Part shown: one piece after another, positions 50,262 to 58,691 of the stretch
How positions within the stretch are numbered: the first letter of the stretch is position 1
How the letters are laid out: each line of letters begins with the position of its first letter
From: Novosphingobium percolationis
GTDB lineage: Bacteria; Pseudomonadota; Alphaproteobacteria; Sphingomonadales; Sphingomonadaceae
Reading direction: 5' to 3'
Length of the DNA: 64,000 bases
Assembly (NCBI RefSeq): GCF_020179425.1
Contig: NZ_JAILYM010000003.1
Span: 434,001-498,000 of the forward strand
Notes under the pieces: model-generated
What the model was told of the DNA's origin: nothing
The model's database searches: none
Seen by the model: the letters and a program-made list of their open reading frames with translations, nothing else
Made by a program: the position numbers and the translations under genes

Positions 50262-50672
50262 TCAACGGCAGCGCACGTTGCCGCGGTCGATTTCGCGACC
50301 CAACAGGCCGCCGCCAGCCGCGCCGAGGATCGTTCCCAGCGCACGATCACCACGGTTGTCGATCGTGCGGCCCAGCAGTGCGCCAACGCCTGCACCGATG
50401 ATCAGGCCAGTCGTGCCATTGCTGCGGCGGCAGTAATAACGCCCGTCGTTGCCACGCCAGATGCGGTCGTTGCGGCTCAGGCGGCGCGGTTCGTAGTAGC
50501 GGCCATAGCGGTCGTAGGTGCCGCGATGGTAGGCCCGGTAATCCCGGCGATCGTCATCGCGATCGTGCGCGCGGCGACCATGGGCGGGGGCCCACGGCGG
50601 CGGGTCGGCAAGCGCTGGGGTCGCGGGAATGGCGACGGCCGCCAGGACGGCGGCAATTATCATCTTCTTCAT
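50262..50672 (-). CDS. Exported glycine-zipper protein (RcnB/17 kDa-antigen-like)
   Basis: The protein has 136 residues. A Sec signal peptide ends at ALA|D (about residue 22). A basic, Tyr- and Arg-rich region (HGRRAHDRDDDRRDYRAYHR, 31-50) is followed by a glycine-zipper hairpin (about residues 90-130, GAGVGALLG ... GTILGAAGGGLLG), which usually inserts in or contacts a membrane. GGGAG precedes the ATG at 50672. Such proteins occur in the periplasm or outer membrane, but their role is unclear. It stands alone between the Cfa-like and PhzF genes. Confidence 0.82.
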   Translation of the reverse strand: MKKMIIAAVLAAVAIPATPALADPPPWAPAHGRRAHDRDDDRRDYRAYHRGTYDRYGRYYEPRRLSRNDRIWRGNDGRYYCRRSNGTTGLIIGAGVGALLGRTIDNRGDRALGTILGAAGGGLLGREIDRGNVRCR

Positions 50673-50880
50673 GAGCAGGCTCCCTGCATGGTTCTGTAAA
50701 TTCGGGTCGTGCCGAGGAACGGGAAGAGTGGGATTGCGATCCACAACGCCCGATGAACGCGCCGCCGGGACGGGTGTTCCGCGACAGGGCGTTTGCCCCA
50801 GGCGACAAGGCGTTGGTCGAAACCGCCTTGGCGGGGACAGAACGACACCTAGACTGACCAGAAACGCACCTGGAGGCACC

Positions 50881-51723
50881 ATGGAACTGGATCTGCTCGA
50901 TGTTTTTGCCCACGGATCGCTTTCGGGCAATCCGCTCGCGGTCGTGCGTGGGGGCGAGGGGCTGTCGGCGGACGCGATGCTGGCACTCACCCGCTGGCTC
51001 GGCTTTTCCGAAACCACTTTCCTGCTGCCGCCGACAGACGGCGGGGCGGACTATCGCGTGCGCATCTTCTACCCCGCCGGAGAGTTGCCGTTCGCGGGCC
51101 ATCCGACGCTGGGGACCGCCCGGGCGTGGCTGGCGGCGGGCGGCGTGCCCAAGGTGCCGGGAACGATCGTGCAGGAATGCGGCATCGGGCTGGTGGAGGT
51201 GCGCGAGGACGGCGAACGGTTGGCGTTCCGCGCGCCGCCGCTGCGGGTGTCGGGACCGTTGAGCGAGGCGGAGCGGGCGGAAGCCATCGCGATTGCGGGC
51301 ATCGATGCGGGCGAGGTGGTCGATGCGGTGCACGCAGACAACGGGCCTGGCTGGAAGTTGCTGATCCTGCGCGATGCCAAAGCGGTGCTGGCGGCGCAGC
51401 CCGTGGCGCGGGCGCCGGTGCCGACCGACGTGGGGCTGGTGGGGGCCTATCCGCCGGGGTCTGCACAGCAGTTCGAGGTGCGCGCCTTCTTTGCCGATGC
51501 CACAGGGCGGCTGGCCGAGGATCCCGTGACGGGCAGCCTTAACGCCGCAATCGCGCAGGCGATGGTGGCGCGGGGCGAGGTGGGCGCGGGTTATGTCGCG
51601 GGACAGGGGCGCCAGGTGGGCGCGGACGGGCGGGTGCACGTGGCCGTGGCCGATGACGGCGTGTGGATTGGCGGCAAGGCGGTGGTCGTGTCGCGCGGCG
51701 GGGTAGTCGCGTTGGACAATTGA
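50881..51723 (+). CDS. PhzF family isomerase/epimerase-like protein
   Basis: The protein has 280 residues. The diaminopimelate-epimerase fold has the PhzF signature: VFAHGSLSGNPLAVV near the N-terminus, Glu44 in FSETTFLLP (the single catalytic acid of PhzF), and LPFAGHPTLGTARAW. The C-terminal half holds EDPVTGSLNAAIA. The true PhzF step of phenazine synthesis is unlikely here since no phz genes are near; most family members have unknown substrates. GGAGG lies four bases before the ATG at 50881. Confidence 0.9.
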   Translation: MELDLLDVFAHGSLSGNPLAVVRGGEGLSADAMLALTRWLGFSETTFLLPPTDGGADYRVRIFYPAGELPFAGHPTLGTARAWLAAGGVPKVPGTIVQECGIGLVEVREDGERLAFRAPPLRVSGPLSEAERAEAIAIAGIDAGEVVDAVHADNGPGWKLLILRDAKAVLAAQPVARAPVPTDVGLVGAYPPGSAQQFEVRAFFADATGRLAEDPVTGSLNAAIAQAMVARGEVGAGYVAGQGRQVGADGRVHVAVADDGVWIGGKAVVVSRGGVVALDN

Positions 51724-51781
51724 TTTTCCTACAAGTACCAATTTGGTTATCTGGTCGATTTCCCCGCAGGAGTCGACCCAG

Positions 51782-52834
51782 ATGCCCAATCCCCCGATCC
51801 AGTTCCCCGCGACCTTCGCCGCGGTCAACGCCGTCGCTTTCTCCAACCCGGATAATTCGGCGCAAGTGGTGAGTACTGACGCGCCCCTGCCCGTTACGGT
51901 GACCAGTCTGGCGGGAACGCAGGCGATTTCCGCGGCGCAACTGCCCGCGAGCCTTGGCGCCAAGGCCGGGGCGGCGAGCCTGTCGGTCGTGCCCGCCAGC
52001 GACCTTGCCAACCTTGAACCCGCGGCGAGCGCGATCACCGGCACGACGCTGCCAACGGGCGGGAGCGGTCTGACCGGCTGGCTTTCGGCGATCTACAAGG
52101 TGTGCAACGAGGGCCCGGCCATCAGCGGCAGCGCGACGTCGGCGGCGACCGTGGTTTCGGCAAGCAACGTTACCTACATGGGCGGGACGTTCCAGGTGAC
52201 GAGCGCGGGCACGACCTGCACGGTGACTTATGAACAGTCGAACGACGGAACCAACTGGGTTGCCCTGCCGGTGATCCCGGCCACGGCCGCCAACGCCGTG
52301 CCGGTGACCACGTCGACGGCCACGGGTCTCTATGCCTTCACCAGTGCGGCTGCGTACGTGCGCGCCCGGGTTTCCACCTACACCAGTGGAACGGTGACGG
52401 TGGTGCTGGTGCAGAAGCAGCAATCGAGCCCGAACACCGGCATCACGCTGGCAACCGGGGCGGCGACGATCGGTGCCGTGACGGTAAGCGGCACGGTCAA
52501 CGCAACGACTGGATATACGGACAGCACGACCAACCTGGCGGCGGCTGCAACCTTTACCGGAACCGGGCGGGCGACCGGAAATACGCAGTACGGTTTTTTC
52601 AATGCCTGCGCCTATTCAGACCAGGCGGGCACGCTGTTCGTCGAACAATCGCTGGACACGGGGACAACCTATCAGCCGGTAGCGAGCCAGGCGGTGAGCG
52701 CGGGCAGCTCCGCGAACCTTTCCGTCCGTCTTTGCGGCGCACTGGGCACCGGCGTGCTGTATCGCGTGCGCTACCTCAACGGGGCGACGGCGCAGGCGAC
52801 GTTCCGGCTTTCGAGCAGCTTTACCGCAAGTTGA
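51782..52834 (+). CDS. Beta-rich protein resembling phage structural proteins
   Basis: The protein has 350 residues and is very rich in Thr, Ser, Ala, Val and Gly, with no signal peptide. The N-terminus (PNPPIQFPATFAAVNAVAFS then DAPLPVTVTSLAG) has the style of tailed-phage tail or capsid-decoration proteins. The middle and the C-terminus each carry a related unit: TVTYEQSNDGTNW ... YVRARVSTYTSGTVTV and TLFVEQSLDTGTTY ... YRVRYLNGATAQATF, suggesting duplicated beta-sandwich domains. CAGGAG precedes the ATG at 51782. No other phage gene is near, so it is a lone cargo gene or a domesticated remnant. Confidence 0.68.
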   Translation: MPNPPIQFPATFAAVNAVAFSNPDNSAQVVSTDAPLPVTVTSLAGTQAISAAQLPASLGAKAGAASLSVVPASDLANLEPAASAITGTTLPTGGSGLTGWLSAIYKVCNEGPAISGSATSAATVVSASNVTYMGGTFQVTSAGTTCTVTYEQSNDGTNWVALPVIPATAANAVPVTTSTATGLYAFTSAAAYVRARVSTYTSGTVTVVLVQKQQSSPNTGITLATGAATIGAVTVSGTVNATTGYTDSTTNLAAAATFTGTGRATGNTQYGFFNACAYSDQAGTLFVEQSLDTGTTYQPVASQAVSAGSSANLSVRLCGALGTGVLYRVRYLNGATAQATFRLSSSFTAS

Positions 52835-52866
52835 AGCGGGCGGCGTTTGCGGGCCTGCCCTTTCCA

Positions 52867-52890
52867 CCCCCTCCCGAATGCGGGAGGGGG
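52867..52890. terminator. Bidirectional hairpin between the phage-like gene and rlmN
   Basis: CCCCCTCCC (52867-52875) pairs with GGGAGGGGG (52882-52890), closed further by G-C around an AATG loop. AAA follows on the plus strand and TTT lies before it, so it can end transcripts from both convergent genes. The same sequence type occurs at 58907-58928. Confidence 0.65.
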
Positions 52891-52897
52891 AAAGGCA

Positions 52898-54199
52898 TCA
52901 GCCCAGCGCGGCGAGCTTTTCTTCGGCGAGGCGATCGAGTTCGGCGCGGCTCTTCTTTTCCGCCGCCGTCTTCAGCTGGCCGCAGGCCGCGTCGATGTCG
53001 CGGCCGCGCGGCGTGCGGACCGGGGCCGAAATGCCCGCGTCGAACACGATTTCGGCGAAACGCTTGATCCGTTCCGGGCTGGAGCATTCGTAGGCCGCGC
53101 CGTCCCAGGGGTTGAACGGGATCAGGTTGACCTTGGCGGGCAGCTTGTACTGCTTGATCAGCCGGATCAGTTCGCGCGCATCATCGTCGCTGTCGTTCTT
53201 GTCCTTGAGCATAACGTATTCGAAGGTGATGCGGCGGGCGTTGGAGGCACCGGGGTAGTCGGCGCAGGCCTGCAACAGTTCCTCGATGCCGTACTTGCGG
53301 TTGATCGGCACGATCTCGTCGCGCACGTCCTTTGTCACGGCATGGAGCGAGACGGCGAGGTTGACGCCGATTTCCTCACCTGCGCGGGCCATCATCGGCA
53401 CCACCCCACTGGTCGAAAGCGTGATGCGACGCTTGGACAGGGCGAGGCCTTCGCCATCCATCACCAGCTTGAGCGCATCGCGCACGTTGTCGAAATTGTA
53501 GAGCGGTTCGCCCATGCCCATCATCACGATGTTGGTGAGCAGGCGTCCATCGGGGGTATAGGCGCTGGCGGCTTCGGTATCGTCATCGTCGAAATCGAGC
53601 CCGGCCATGGTGCCGATCCTGGTGTCGCTGGCGCTCTTGGGCCATTCGCCCAGCGAATCGCGCGCGAGCATGACCTGCCCGACGATCTCGCCCGGTGTCA
53701 GGTTGCGCACGAGGCGCATCGTGCCGGTGTGGCAGAAGCGGCAGTTGAGTGTGCAGCCGACCTGGCTCGACACGCACAGGGTGCCGCGATCGGCGTCGGG
53801 GATGAACACCATTTCGAAGTCGTGCTTGTCCGCCGTGCGCAGCAACCATTTGCGGGTGCCGTCGGTGGAGACCTGCGCCTCCACGATCTCGGGACGACCG
53901 ATCACGAAGCGTTCGGCGAGCCAGGGGCGCATTGTCTTGGCGATATCGGTCATCGCTTCGAATTCGGTGACGCCGCGATGGTAGAGCCAGTGGTACACCT
54001 GCTTGGCGCGCAGCTTGGCGGCCTTGGCATCGAGCCCGGCTTGCGCGAACAGTTCCACGATGCGCTGCTTGGGCAGGCCGATCAGATCGATGCGGCCATC
54101 TTCGCGCGGAGTGACGCCATCAACAAGGCCGGGGCGCGGCACGGCAACGGGATCGGTGTGGCCGGGGATCGGCATCAAAGGGGTGTGCATGGGCGGCAT
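52898..54199 (-). CDS. rlmN: 23S rRNA (A2503-C2) / tRNA (A37-C2) methyltransferase
   Basis: Radical-SAM dual-specificity methyltransferase of 433 residues. The [4Fe-4S] cysteines are Cys149, Cys153 and Cys156 (CTLNCRFC), followed by [27 protein letters not shown] and the C-terminal catalytic Cys in [10 protein letters not shown] short acidic insertion ([14 protein letters not shown], around 202-215) is found before the [10 protein letters not shown] strand. ATG 54199 or 54190 can serve as the start; neither has a clear Shine-Dalgarno. It is convergent with the phage-like gene. Confidence 0.97.
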   Translation of the reverse strand: MPPMHTPLMPIPGHTDPVAVPRPGLVDGVTPREDGRIDLIGLPKQRIVELFAQAGLDAKAAKLRAKQVYHWLYHRGVTEFEAMTDIAKTMRPWLAERFVIGRPEIVEAQVSTDGTRKWLLRTADKHDFEMVFIPDADRGTLCVSSQVGCTLNCRFCHTGTMRLVRNLTPGEIVGQVMLARDSLGEWPKSASDTRIGTMAGLDFDDDDTEAASAYTPDGRLLTNIVMMGMGEPLYNFDNVRDALKLVMDGEGLALSKRRITLSTSGVVPMMARAGEEIGVNLAVSLHAVTKDVRDEIVPINRKYGIEELLQACADYPGASNARRITFEYVMLKDKNDSDDDARELIRLIKQYKLPAKVNLIPFNPWDGAAYECSSPERIKRFAEIVFDAGISAPVRTPRGRDIDAACGQLKTAAEKKSRAELDRLAEEKLAALG

Positions 54200-54309
54200 A
54201 TAAGGATTTCACGCCTTCGGCGCAAATGCGCGCGCATTGGTCGCAGCCTGCATGCTGGGCAGATCGGGCAAGGCGGCCCATTTTGCGTGCGGTTTAATGC
54301 TATGTGACG

Positions 54310-54348
54310 GAAATGTCACAGGTTCTTGTTGTGTCAGGTTCATGAAAC
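54310..54348 (+). promoter_or_regulatory. Control region of the first outer-membrane barrel gene (copy 1)
   Basis: This 39-base stretch aligns with 55214-55252 before the paralogous gene, at about 30 identical positions (shared GAAAT-TCACA, TTGTTGT, GTTCA-GAAAC). It overlaps TGTGAC-N6-GTCACA (54303-54320), a dyad seen only in this copy. It ends about 80 bp before the ATG, a promoter-like distance. Confidence 0.5.
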
Positions 54349-54428
54349 CGGGGCTCGCGCCGTCCGTTCGAAAGACCACTGCCAGTTGCAACGTTTCGCG
54401 CTGGCAGGGGAATTGAACGGAGTCTCTC

Positions 54429-55106
54429 ATGAACAAGATCAGCGCCCTTCTCGCCGCGAGCGGCCTTGCCGTGATCGCTGCCCCCGCCTTCGCGCAGGAT
54501 GACGCCGCGCCCGCCCGCAACTTCGAGGGCCCGCGCGTCGAAGGTCTGGTCGGCTACGACCACCACCGTTCGGGCAGCAGCGTGGATGCCGACACCACGC
54601 GCAACATCAAGCAGTCGATCGACGGCGTCGTCTATGGCGTGGGGATCGGCTATGACGTGGCCACCGGATCGCACATGACCGTTGGCGCCGAAGCCGAAGT
54701 CACCGACAGCAGCGCCGGCTGGGACAACAACAACGGCGTGCCCAACACCTTCAACCTCGGCCGGGTCGATGCGGGTCGCGACATCTATGTCGGCGCGCGC
54801 GTGGGCTATGCCGTGGCACCCAGCACGCTGGTCTACCTGAAGGGCGGCTACACCAATGCCCGTTACAATCTTCAGGGCACCGATGGCACCACCAACCTCA
54901 AGCAGCGGCTAGATACCGACGGCTGGCGTGCAGGCGCGGGCGTGGAGCAGAAGGTCGGCTCCAACGCCTATGTGAAGGCCGAGTACCGCTACTCGAACTA
55001 TTCGAAGGGCGAATTCGACTTCAACGGCAACACGCCGGATTCGAGCCGCTTCAAGATCGATACCGATCGTCACCAGGTGATGGTGGGCGCGGGGCTGCGG
55101 TTCTGA
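54429..55106 (+). CDS. Outer-membrane beta-barrel protein, OmpA-like porin family (paralog 1)
   Basis: The protein has 225 residues. A signal peptide is cleaved at AFA|QD (residue 22). The rest alternates polar and hydrophobic residues, as in a small 8-stranded barrel, and ends in GLRF with the terminal Phe recognised by the BAM complex. It is closely related to the next gene; blocks such as WDNNNGVPNTFNLGRV, KGGYTNAR and QRLDTDGWRAGAG are shared. Function is probably structural, adhesion or a narrow pore. A strong terminator follows at 55157. Confidence 0.87.
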   Translation: MNKISALLAASGLAVIAAPAFAQDDAAPARNFEGPRVEGLVGYDHHRSGSSVDADTTRNIKQSIDGVVYGVGIGYDVATGSHMTVGAEAEVTDSSAGWDNNNGVPNTFNLGRVDAGRDIYVGARVGYAVAPSTLVYLKGGYTNARYNLQGTDGTTNLKQRLDTDGWRAGAGVEQKVGSNAYVKAEYRYSNYSKGEFDFNGNTPDSSRFKIDTDRHQVMVGAGLRF

Positions 55107-55156
55107 TCGCGGAACCTTCCCGCGCAGGCCGGGTTTGAACGCCTCTCCAAACACGG

Positions 55157-55184
55157 GCGGGCCGGGGGCGACCCCGGCCCGCCT
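55157..55184 (+). terminator. Terminator after barrel gene 1
   Basis: A perfect 12-bp stem, GGCGGGCCGGGG (55157-55168) with 55173-55184, loop GCGA, followed by TTGTCGTG. A related hairpin with the same CGGGCCGGGG core follows the second copy at 56064. Confidence 0.75.
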
Positions 55185-55213
55185 TGTCGTGTCTGCCATG
55201 TTTGTATGTTGCT

Positions 55214-55252
55214 GAAATATCACATTTATTTGTTGTCTGTCGTTCAGGAAAC
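55214..55252 (+). promoter_or_regulatory. Control region of the second outer-membrane barrel gene (copy 2)
   Basis: The duplicated counterpart of 54310-54348, ending 92 bp before the ATG at 55344. The left half of the TGTGAC/GTCACA dyad of copy 1 is not kept here, so the two paralogs may differ in regulation although the core promoter is conserved. Confidence 0.5.
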
Positions 55253-55343
55253 TCATCGCTCGCGAAGGCATTCGGGAGGGGACTGCCGATCGGGTCGCCA
55301 CCTTCCGGTCGTCGGCAGACGAAATGAAAACGGAGATTCCATC

Positions 55344-56039
55344 ATGAAGAAGATCATCGTCGCGCTTGCCGCGGCTTCCGCCATCGCCATCGCCGCCCCC
55401 GCCTTTGCGCAGGATGCCACGACCACGGACGAGACTGTCTCGCCTGCCAAGAACTTCAGCGGCCTGAGCGTCAACACCGTGATCGGCTGGGATCACCTGC
55501 GTTCGGGCAGCACCAAGGACATCGACACCAATGCCGATATCAAGCAGTCGCTCAACGGCATCGTGTTCGGCGGCGGCGTGGGCTTCGACGTGCCGCTGGG
55601 CGACCGCCTGACGCTGGGTGCAGAGGCCGAGGCAACCACCAGCTCGGCCCGCTGGGACAACAACAACGGCGTGCCCAACACCTTCAACCTCGGCCGCGTG
55701 AAGGCCGAGCGCGACTTGTATGCGGGCGCGCGCCTGGGCTTTGCCATGTCGCCCAAGACGCTGCTCTACGTGAAGGGCGGCTACACCAACGCGCGCTTCG
55801 CGCTGGAAGGCAATGGCGGCGGCTTCTCGGCCAACCAGCGGCTCGACACCGATGGCTGGCGCGCGGGTGCGGGCATCGAACAGAAGGTGGGCAACCACGG
55901 CTTCGGCCGCATCGAGTACCGCTATTCGAACTACAACAAGGGCGAATTCGACTTCAACGGCGATACGCCCGACAGCAGCCGCTTCAAGCTCGACACCGAC
56001 CGCCACCAGGTTGTGGCGAGCGTGGGCGTGCGCTTCTGA
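55344..56039 (+). CDS. Outer-membrane beta-barrel protein, OmpA-like porin family (paralog 2)
   Basis: The protein has 231 residues. The signal peptide MKKIIVALAAASAIAIAAPA ends at AFA|QD (residue 23), and the barrel strands end in GVRF with the terminal Phe. It shares long identical blocks with paralog 1 (WDNNNGVPNTFNLGRV, GEFDFNG, PDSSRFK, DTDRHQV), so the pair arose by tandem duplication that included promoter and terminator. Between them the loop regions differ most (for example GNGGGFSANQ here and GTDGTTNLKQ in paralog 1), which suggests surface variation. GGAG precedes the ATG at 55344. Confidence 0.87.
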   Translation: MKKIIVALAAASAIAIAAPAFAQDATTTDETVSPAKNFSGLSVNTVIGWDHLRSGSTKDIDTNADIKQSLNGIVFGGGVGFDVPLGDRLTLGAEAEATTSSARWDNNNGVPNTFNLGRVKAERDLYAGARLGFAMSPKTLLYVKGGYTNARFALEGNGGGFSANQRLDTDGWRAGAGIEQKVGNHGFGRIEYRYSNYNKGEFDFNGDTPDSSRFKLDTDRHQVVASVGVRF

Positions 56040-56063
56040 CGCGGACCTTTCGTGAACGAGCGG

Positions 56064-56087
56064 CGGGCCGGGGGAAACCTCGGCCCG
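56064..56087 (+). terminator. Terminator after barrel gene 2
   Basis: CGGGCCG (56064-56070) pairs with CGGCCCG (56081-56087), extended by three inner pairs (one G-T) around a GAAA loop, and followed by TTT. It corresponds to the terminator of paralog 1. Confidence 0.75.
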
Positions 56088-56096
56088 TTTCGCGTT

Positions 56097-56585
56097 TCAG
56101 CGCGCTGCGCAGGCGAGCGCGGCTGCGTCGAGCGCGGAGGGCAGCCCGGCAAGGCGCCAGACTTCGCGCGTTACCCTGCCGCCGGTGTCGCGCAAGCTGA
56201 CGGTCAGGTCGCTGGCCGAGCGCATGGCAGCGACGATTGCGGCGTCGGCGCGGCGGTCCACGGCCCAAGCGCTGGCGCCGCCTGCGACGAGCGGAAAGGC
56301 CTGCCCGCCGAGCGAGAGCGTGACGCGTGCATCGGGCGGGGCGCGGCGGGGCAGGCGGATATGGATCTGCCCGCGCACGTCGCGCGTGGGCCAGGTGGCG
56401 ACGGTGAAATAGGGTTCGAACTCGCGCACGCGGCCCGGAGCAGGGCGGGCGAGCGCGATGGCGTAGCAGCGCGGCACGCCGGGATCGCGGAAGGCGGCCC
56501 AATCGCCCCACACGCCCAGCGCATCGCGCGCGTGAGCGGCAGGCGCGACGAACATCAGCAGGACGGCGGCGAGCGCACGCTTCAT
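56097..56585 (-). CDS. Exported protein resembling invasion-associated locus B (IalB)
   Basis: The protein has 162 residues. A signal peptide is cleaved at AHA|RD (about 19-20). The mature part begins LGVWGDWAAFRD, the opening seen in IalB-like periplasmic proteins of alphaproteobacteria. Two cysteines (PRCYAI and the C-terminal LACAAR) may form a disulfide. Role unknown. Its start overlaps the stop of the 67-residue gene upstream (ATGA), making it the last gene of a coupled four-gene chain (57599 to 56097). Confidence 0.7.
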   Translation of the reverse strand: MKRALAAVLLMFVAPAAHARDALGVWGDWAAFRDPGVPRCYAIALARPAPGRVREFEPYFTVATWPTRDVRGQIHIRLPRRAPPDARVTLSLGGQAFPLVAGGASAWAVDRRADAAIVAAMRSASDLTVSLRDTGGRVTREVWRLAGLPSALDAAALACAAR

Positions 56586-56785
56586 CCTTCGATCAGGTCG
56601 AGATAGGCGACGACGTCGTTGTCGGTGGCGAGGTAGAGGCCGTCCTGAATGGCCTCGGGCTGGGCGGCGGCGATTTCCATGGCCTTGGCCAGCGGGCCAT
56701 AGAACAGCGTTTCCGCCGAGCCGCCCTCGGGGCCGTCGCCGAGGTGGTAGAGGCGGACGGTGGCATCGGAATAAGTGGTGCGCAT
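56582..56785 (-). CDS. Small protein of unknown function (67 residues)
   Basis: A short acidic cytoplasmic protein (MRTTYSDATVRLYHLGDG to YLDLIEG) with no motif I recognise. It is embedded in a coupled chain: its ATG shares a base with the stop of the DUF4169 gene, and its stop overlaps the IalB-like start. Tight packing on both sides supports it as a real gene. Confidence 0.72.
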   Translation of the reverse strand: MRTTYSDATVRLYHLGDGPEGGSAETLFYGPLAKAMEIAAAQPEAIQDGLYLATDNDVVAYLDLIEG

Positions 56786-56970
56786 CAGCCTTGCGGCTCG
56801 TCGCGGCGGGCGCCGTCGAGCAGGCGGGCGGCGCGGGCGCGCTCTGCTTCTTCGAGCGTCCGTTCGCCGGCGGTGCGGCCGAACTTAGCGCGGTTGGCGG
56901 CAGCCTGCGCCTTGTCGCCAGCGCGAGCCTTGGCCTTGCGGGCGAGGCGCAGGTTGACGACTTCGCCCAT
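56785..56970 (-). CDS. DUF4169 family protein (61 residues)
   Basis: A small basic protein. MGEVVNLRLARKAKARAGDK followed by ANRAKFGRT is the signature of the alphaproteobacterial DUF4169 family, whose role is unknown. The positive charge suggests nucleic acid binding, but that is a guess. The ATG at 56970 shares one base with the phosphatase stop (TGATG); a TTG one codon upstream is less likely. Confidence 0.82.
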   Translation of the reverse strand: MGEVVNLRLARKAKARAGDKAQAAANRAKFGRTAGERTLEEAERARAARLLDGARRDEPQG

Positions 56971-57599
56971 CAAGCGTGCTCGGTGCCGCGCTCGGAGCCG
57001 AACAGCACGGTTTCGGCGCCGTTTTCCACCAGCGCGATCGAGCCTTGCAGCAGCGAGGGCGCGATCGGCACGCCGTGGTGGGCGTGGACGGGGTAGCCCG
57101 CCATGATCCCGCGCAGCACGCGGCTGGAGATGCCGTGCATGACGACCACGTGGTCGCGGCCATCATCGCCGGTGCGTTCGATCCAGCTTTGCAGGCGCGC
57201 GGCGATGGCCGGGTAGTCCTCACCATCCGGGGCGGGGCGCAGCAGGTGGTCCTCGATGACGATGGGGCCGTGCTCGGCCTCGACATCGTCGTAGGAACGT
57301 TCGCACCACGAGCCCATGTCGATCTCCTTCAGATCGTGGGTGCGGCTGGCCTCGAACCAGTCGATGCCCAGTTCCTCGGCCACCAAAGCGGCGGTCTGGA
57401 GCGCGCGGCCGGTTTCGGAGACGTGGAGCACGACCGGCGGGCGCTCGCCCAGTTCCGCGCGCAAGGCCTTGCCCATCGCGGTCGCCTGCTCGCAGCCGAG
57501 GCGCGTGAGCGGGGTGTGGATGTGGTTCGATTGCAGGCGGCGCGCGGCGTTGTAGACCGTTTCGCCGTGGCGCATGATGAAGAAGCGGGACGTCGTCAT
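56970..57599 (-). CDS. Histidine phosphatase family protein
   Basis: Phosphoglycerate-mutase-like phosphatase of 209 residues. The phospho-accepting His is in FIMRHGETVYN near the N-terminus, and the second catalytic His in VVMHGISSRVLRG. LHVSETGRALQTA carries the conserved arginine. Substrates vary widely in this family (phosphosugars, nucleotides, proteins). ATG 57599 is the family start. It heads a minus-strand chain with DUF4169, a 67-residue protein and an IalB-like protein, all coupled through overlapping stops and starts. Confidence 0.9.
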   Translation of the reverse strand: MTTSRFFIMRHGETVYNAARRLQSNHIHTPLTRLGCEQATAMGKALRAELGERPPVVLHVSETGRALQTAALVAEELGIDWFEASRTHDLKEIDMGSWCERSYDDVEAEHGPIVIEDHLLRPAPDGEDYPAIAARLQSWIERTGDDGRDHVVVMHGISSRVLRGIMAGYPVHAHHGVPIAPSLLQGSIALVENGAETVLFGSERGTEHA

Positions 57600-57640
57600 G
57601 GGCGCGGGTGATAGCGCGCCCCAACGACGAGCGCCATGGC

Positions 57641-57997
57641 TCAGTCGCAAGCGGACCAGTCACCCGCGCGGCAGGCTGCGACGGCGCGGCGCCAGTCGGC
57701 CATATCGCGTTCGTACTGTGCGCGGCGGCGTGCGTAGTCTTCGCGATCGTCGCGTCCTGCGTCCTCGCCGCGCCCTTCGCGATAGGCGCGCCAGCCTTCG
57801 GCATAGCGGGCGTCGCGTTCCTTCACTCGCGCGGCTTCGTCGAGGTTGAGCTTGCGGATGATTGCGCGATCCCGCTCGCGCGCGGCCTTGCTGCGCATGG
57901 CGGGATCGAGCGGATTGTCGGCATGGGCCACGGCAGGCACCATCATCGCCGCCAGCACGGCGCACCCCAGAAGTCGGACCCTCATGTTCTTATCCAT
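57641..57997 (-). CDS. Small exported protein, charged, unknown function
   Basis: The protein has 118 residues. A signal peptide is cleaved at AHA|DN (about 27). The mature part is almost entirely charged helix (KAARERDRAIIRKLNLDEAA, then RRRAQYERDMADWRRAV) with a C-terminal CRAGDWSACD that could form a disulfide. AAGGAA lies about ten bases before the ATG at 57997; the internal ATG at 57985 is an alternative. It may be a periplasmic helical protein. The stop is 41 bp upstream of the phosphatase start on the same strand. Confidence 0.7.
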   Translation of the reverse strand: MDKNMRVRLLGCAVLAAMMVPAVAHADNPLDPAMRSKAARERDRAIIRKLNLDEAARVKERDARYAEGWRAYREGRGEDAGRDDREDYARRRAQYERDMADWRRAVAACRAGDWSACD

Positions 57998-58095
57998 CCC
58001 GTCGTGATTTCCTTCCGGATATCAAGCGGATGGATCGTAGCAAGACGGACTGCGGCGAACCGTTACGGCTCGTCGCGGCCGCGGCCCGCTTCGGC

Positions 58096-58581
58096 TCAGG
58101 CCGAGGGATAGGTGACGCCCACGATCTCCCATTCCTTCTCGCCGCCGGGCAGGCGGACCACGCGCAGGTCGCCGACGCGGGCGCCGCGCAGGGCGCGGGC
58201 GATGGGCGCGCTCCAGCCGATGCGGCCTGCGGTGGCGTCCTGTTCGTCGTCACCCACCAGGGTGAGCGTGCGGCGGTTGTCGTCCTCGTCGGCAATCTCG
58301 ACCGTCGCGCCGAACAGCACGCGGGTGCGGTCTTCCTGGCGGGCCGGATCGACCACGCGCGCGGCCTTCATGCGGCGGGCGAGGTGCGCGAGTTCGCGGT
58401 CGATCTCGCGCATCCGCTTGCGCCCGTAGAGGTAGTCGCCGTTCTCGCTGCGGTCGCCGTTGCCCGCCGCCCAGCTGACGATCTCGACGATGGCGGGGCG
58501 CTCGGTGCCGAGCAGGTGGTCGTAGCGCGCGCGCAGCGCGGCTAGGCCGTGCGGGGTAATCGGGTTGCCATCGGGTTTCAT
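58096..58581 (-). CDS. greB: Transcript cleavage factor GreB
   Basis: Rescues backtracked RNA polymerase by stimulating transcript cleavage. The protein has 161 residues. The N-terminal coiled-coil holds AAGNGDRSENGDYLYGRKRM, with the acidic tip residues of Gre factors, and the C-terminal FKBP-like domain has IVGVTYP. The spacing and YLYGRKR segment favour GreB over GreA. It starts at ATG 58581 and is divergent from a small plus-strand gene. No operon partner is close. Confidence 0.93.
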   Translation of the reverse strand: MKPDGNPITPHGLAALRARYDHLLGTERPAIVEIVSWAAGNGDRSENGDYLYGRKRMREIDRELAHLARRMKAARVVDPARQEDRTRVLFGATVEIADEDDNRRTLTLVGDDEQDATAGRIGWSAPIARALRGARVGDLRVVRLPGGEKEWEIVGVTYPSA

Positions 58582-58691
58582 GGGCCAGCCATAAGCCGGG
58601 CCGGTCGCCTGCGAAAGCCGGTGGGCGCGGTTGCGCTGTGGATGCCCCGCGATTAGGGGCCGCGCATCATTCCCTCCCGAAAGTGATTCCC

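Noticed and set aside
51782..52834. Evidence for a full prophage
   Set aside because: No terminase, portal, capsid, integrase or lysis gene is next to it; neighbours are phzF and rlmN.
54303..54320. CRP site upstream of the barrel gene
   Set aside because: TGTGA and TCACA are separated by 8 bases instead of the 6 required for a CRP-type site; kept only as an unexplained dyad.
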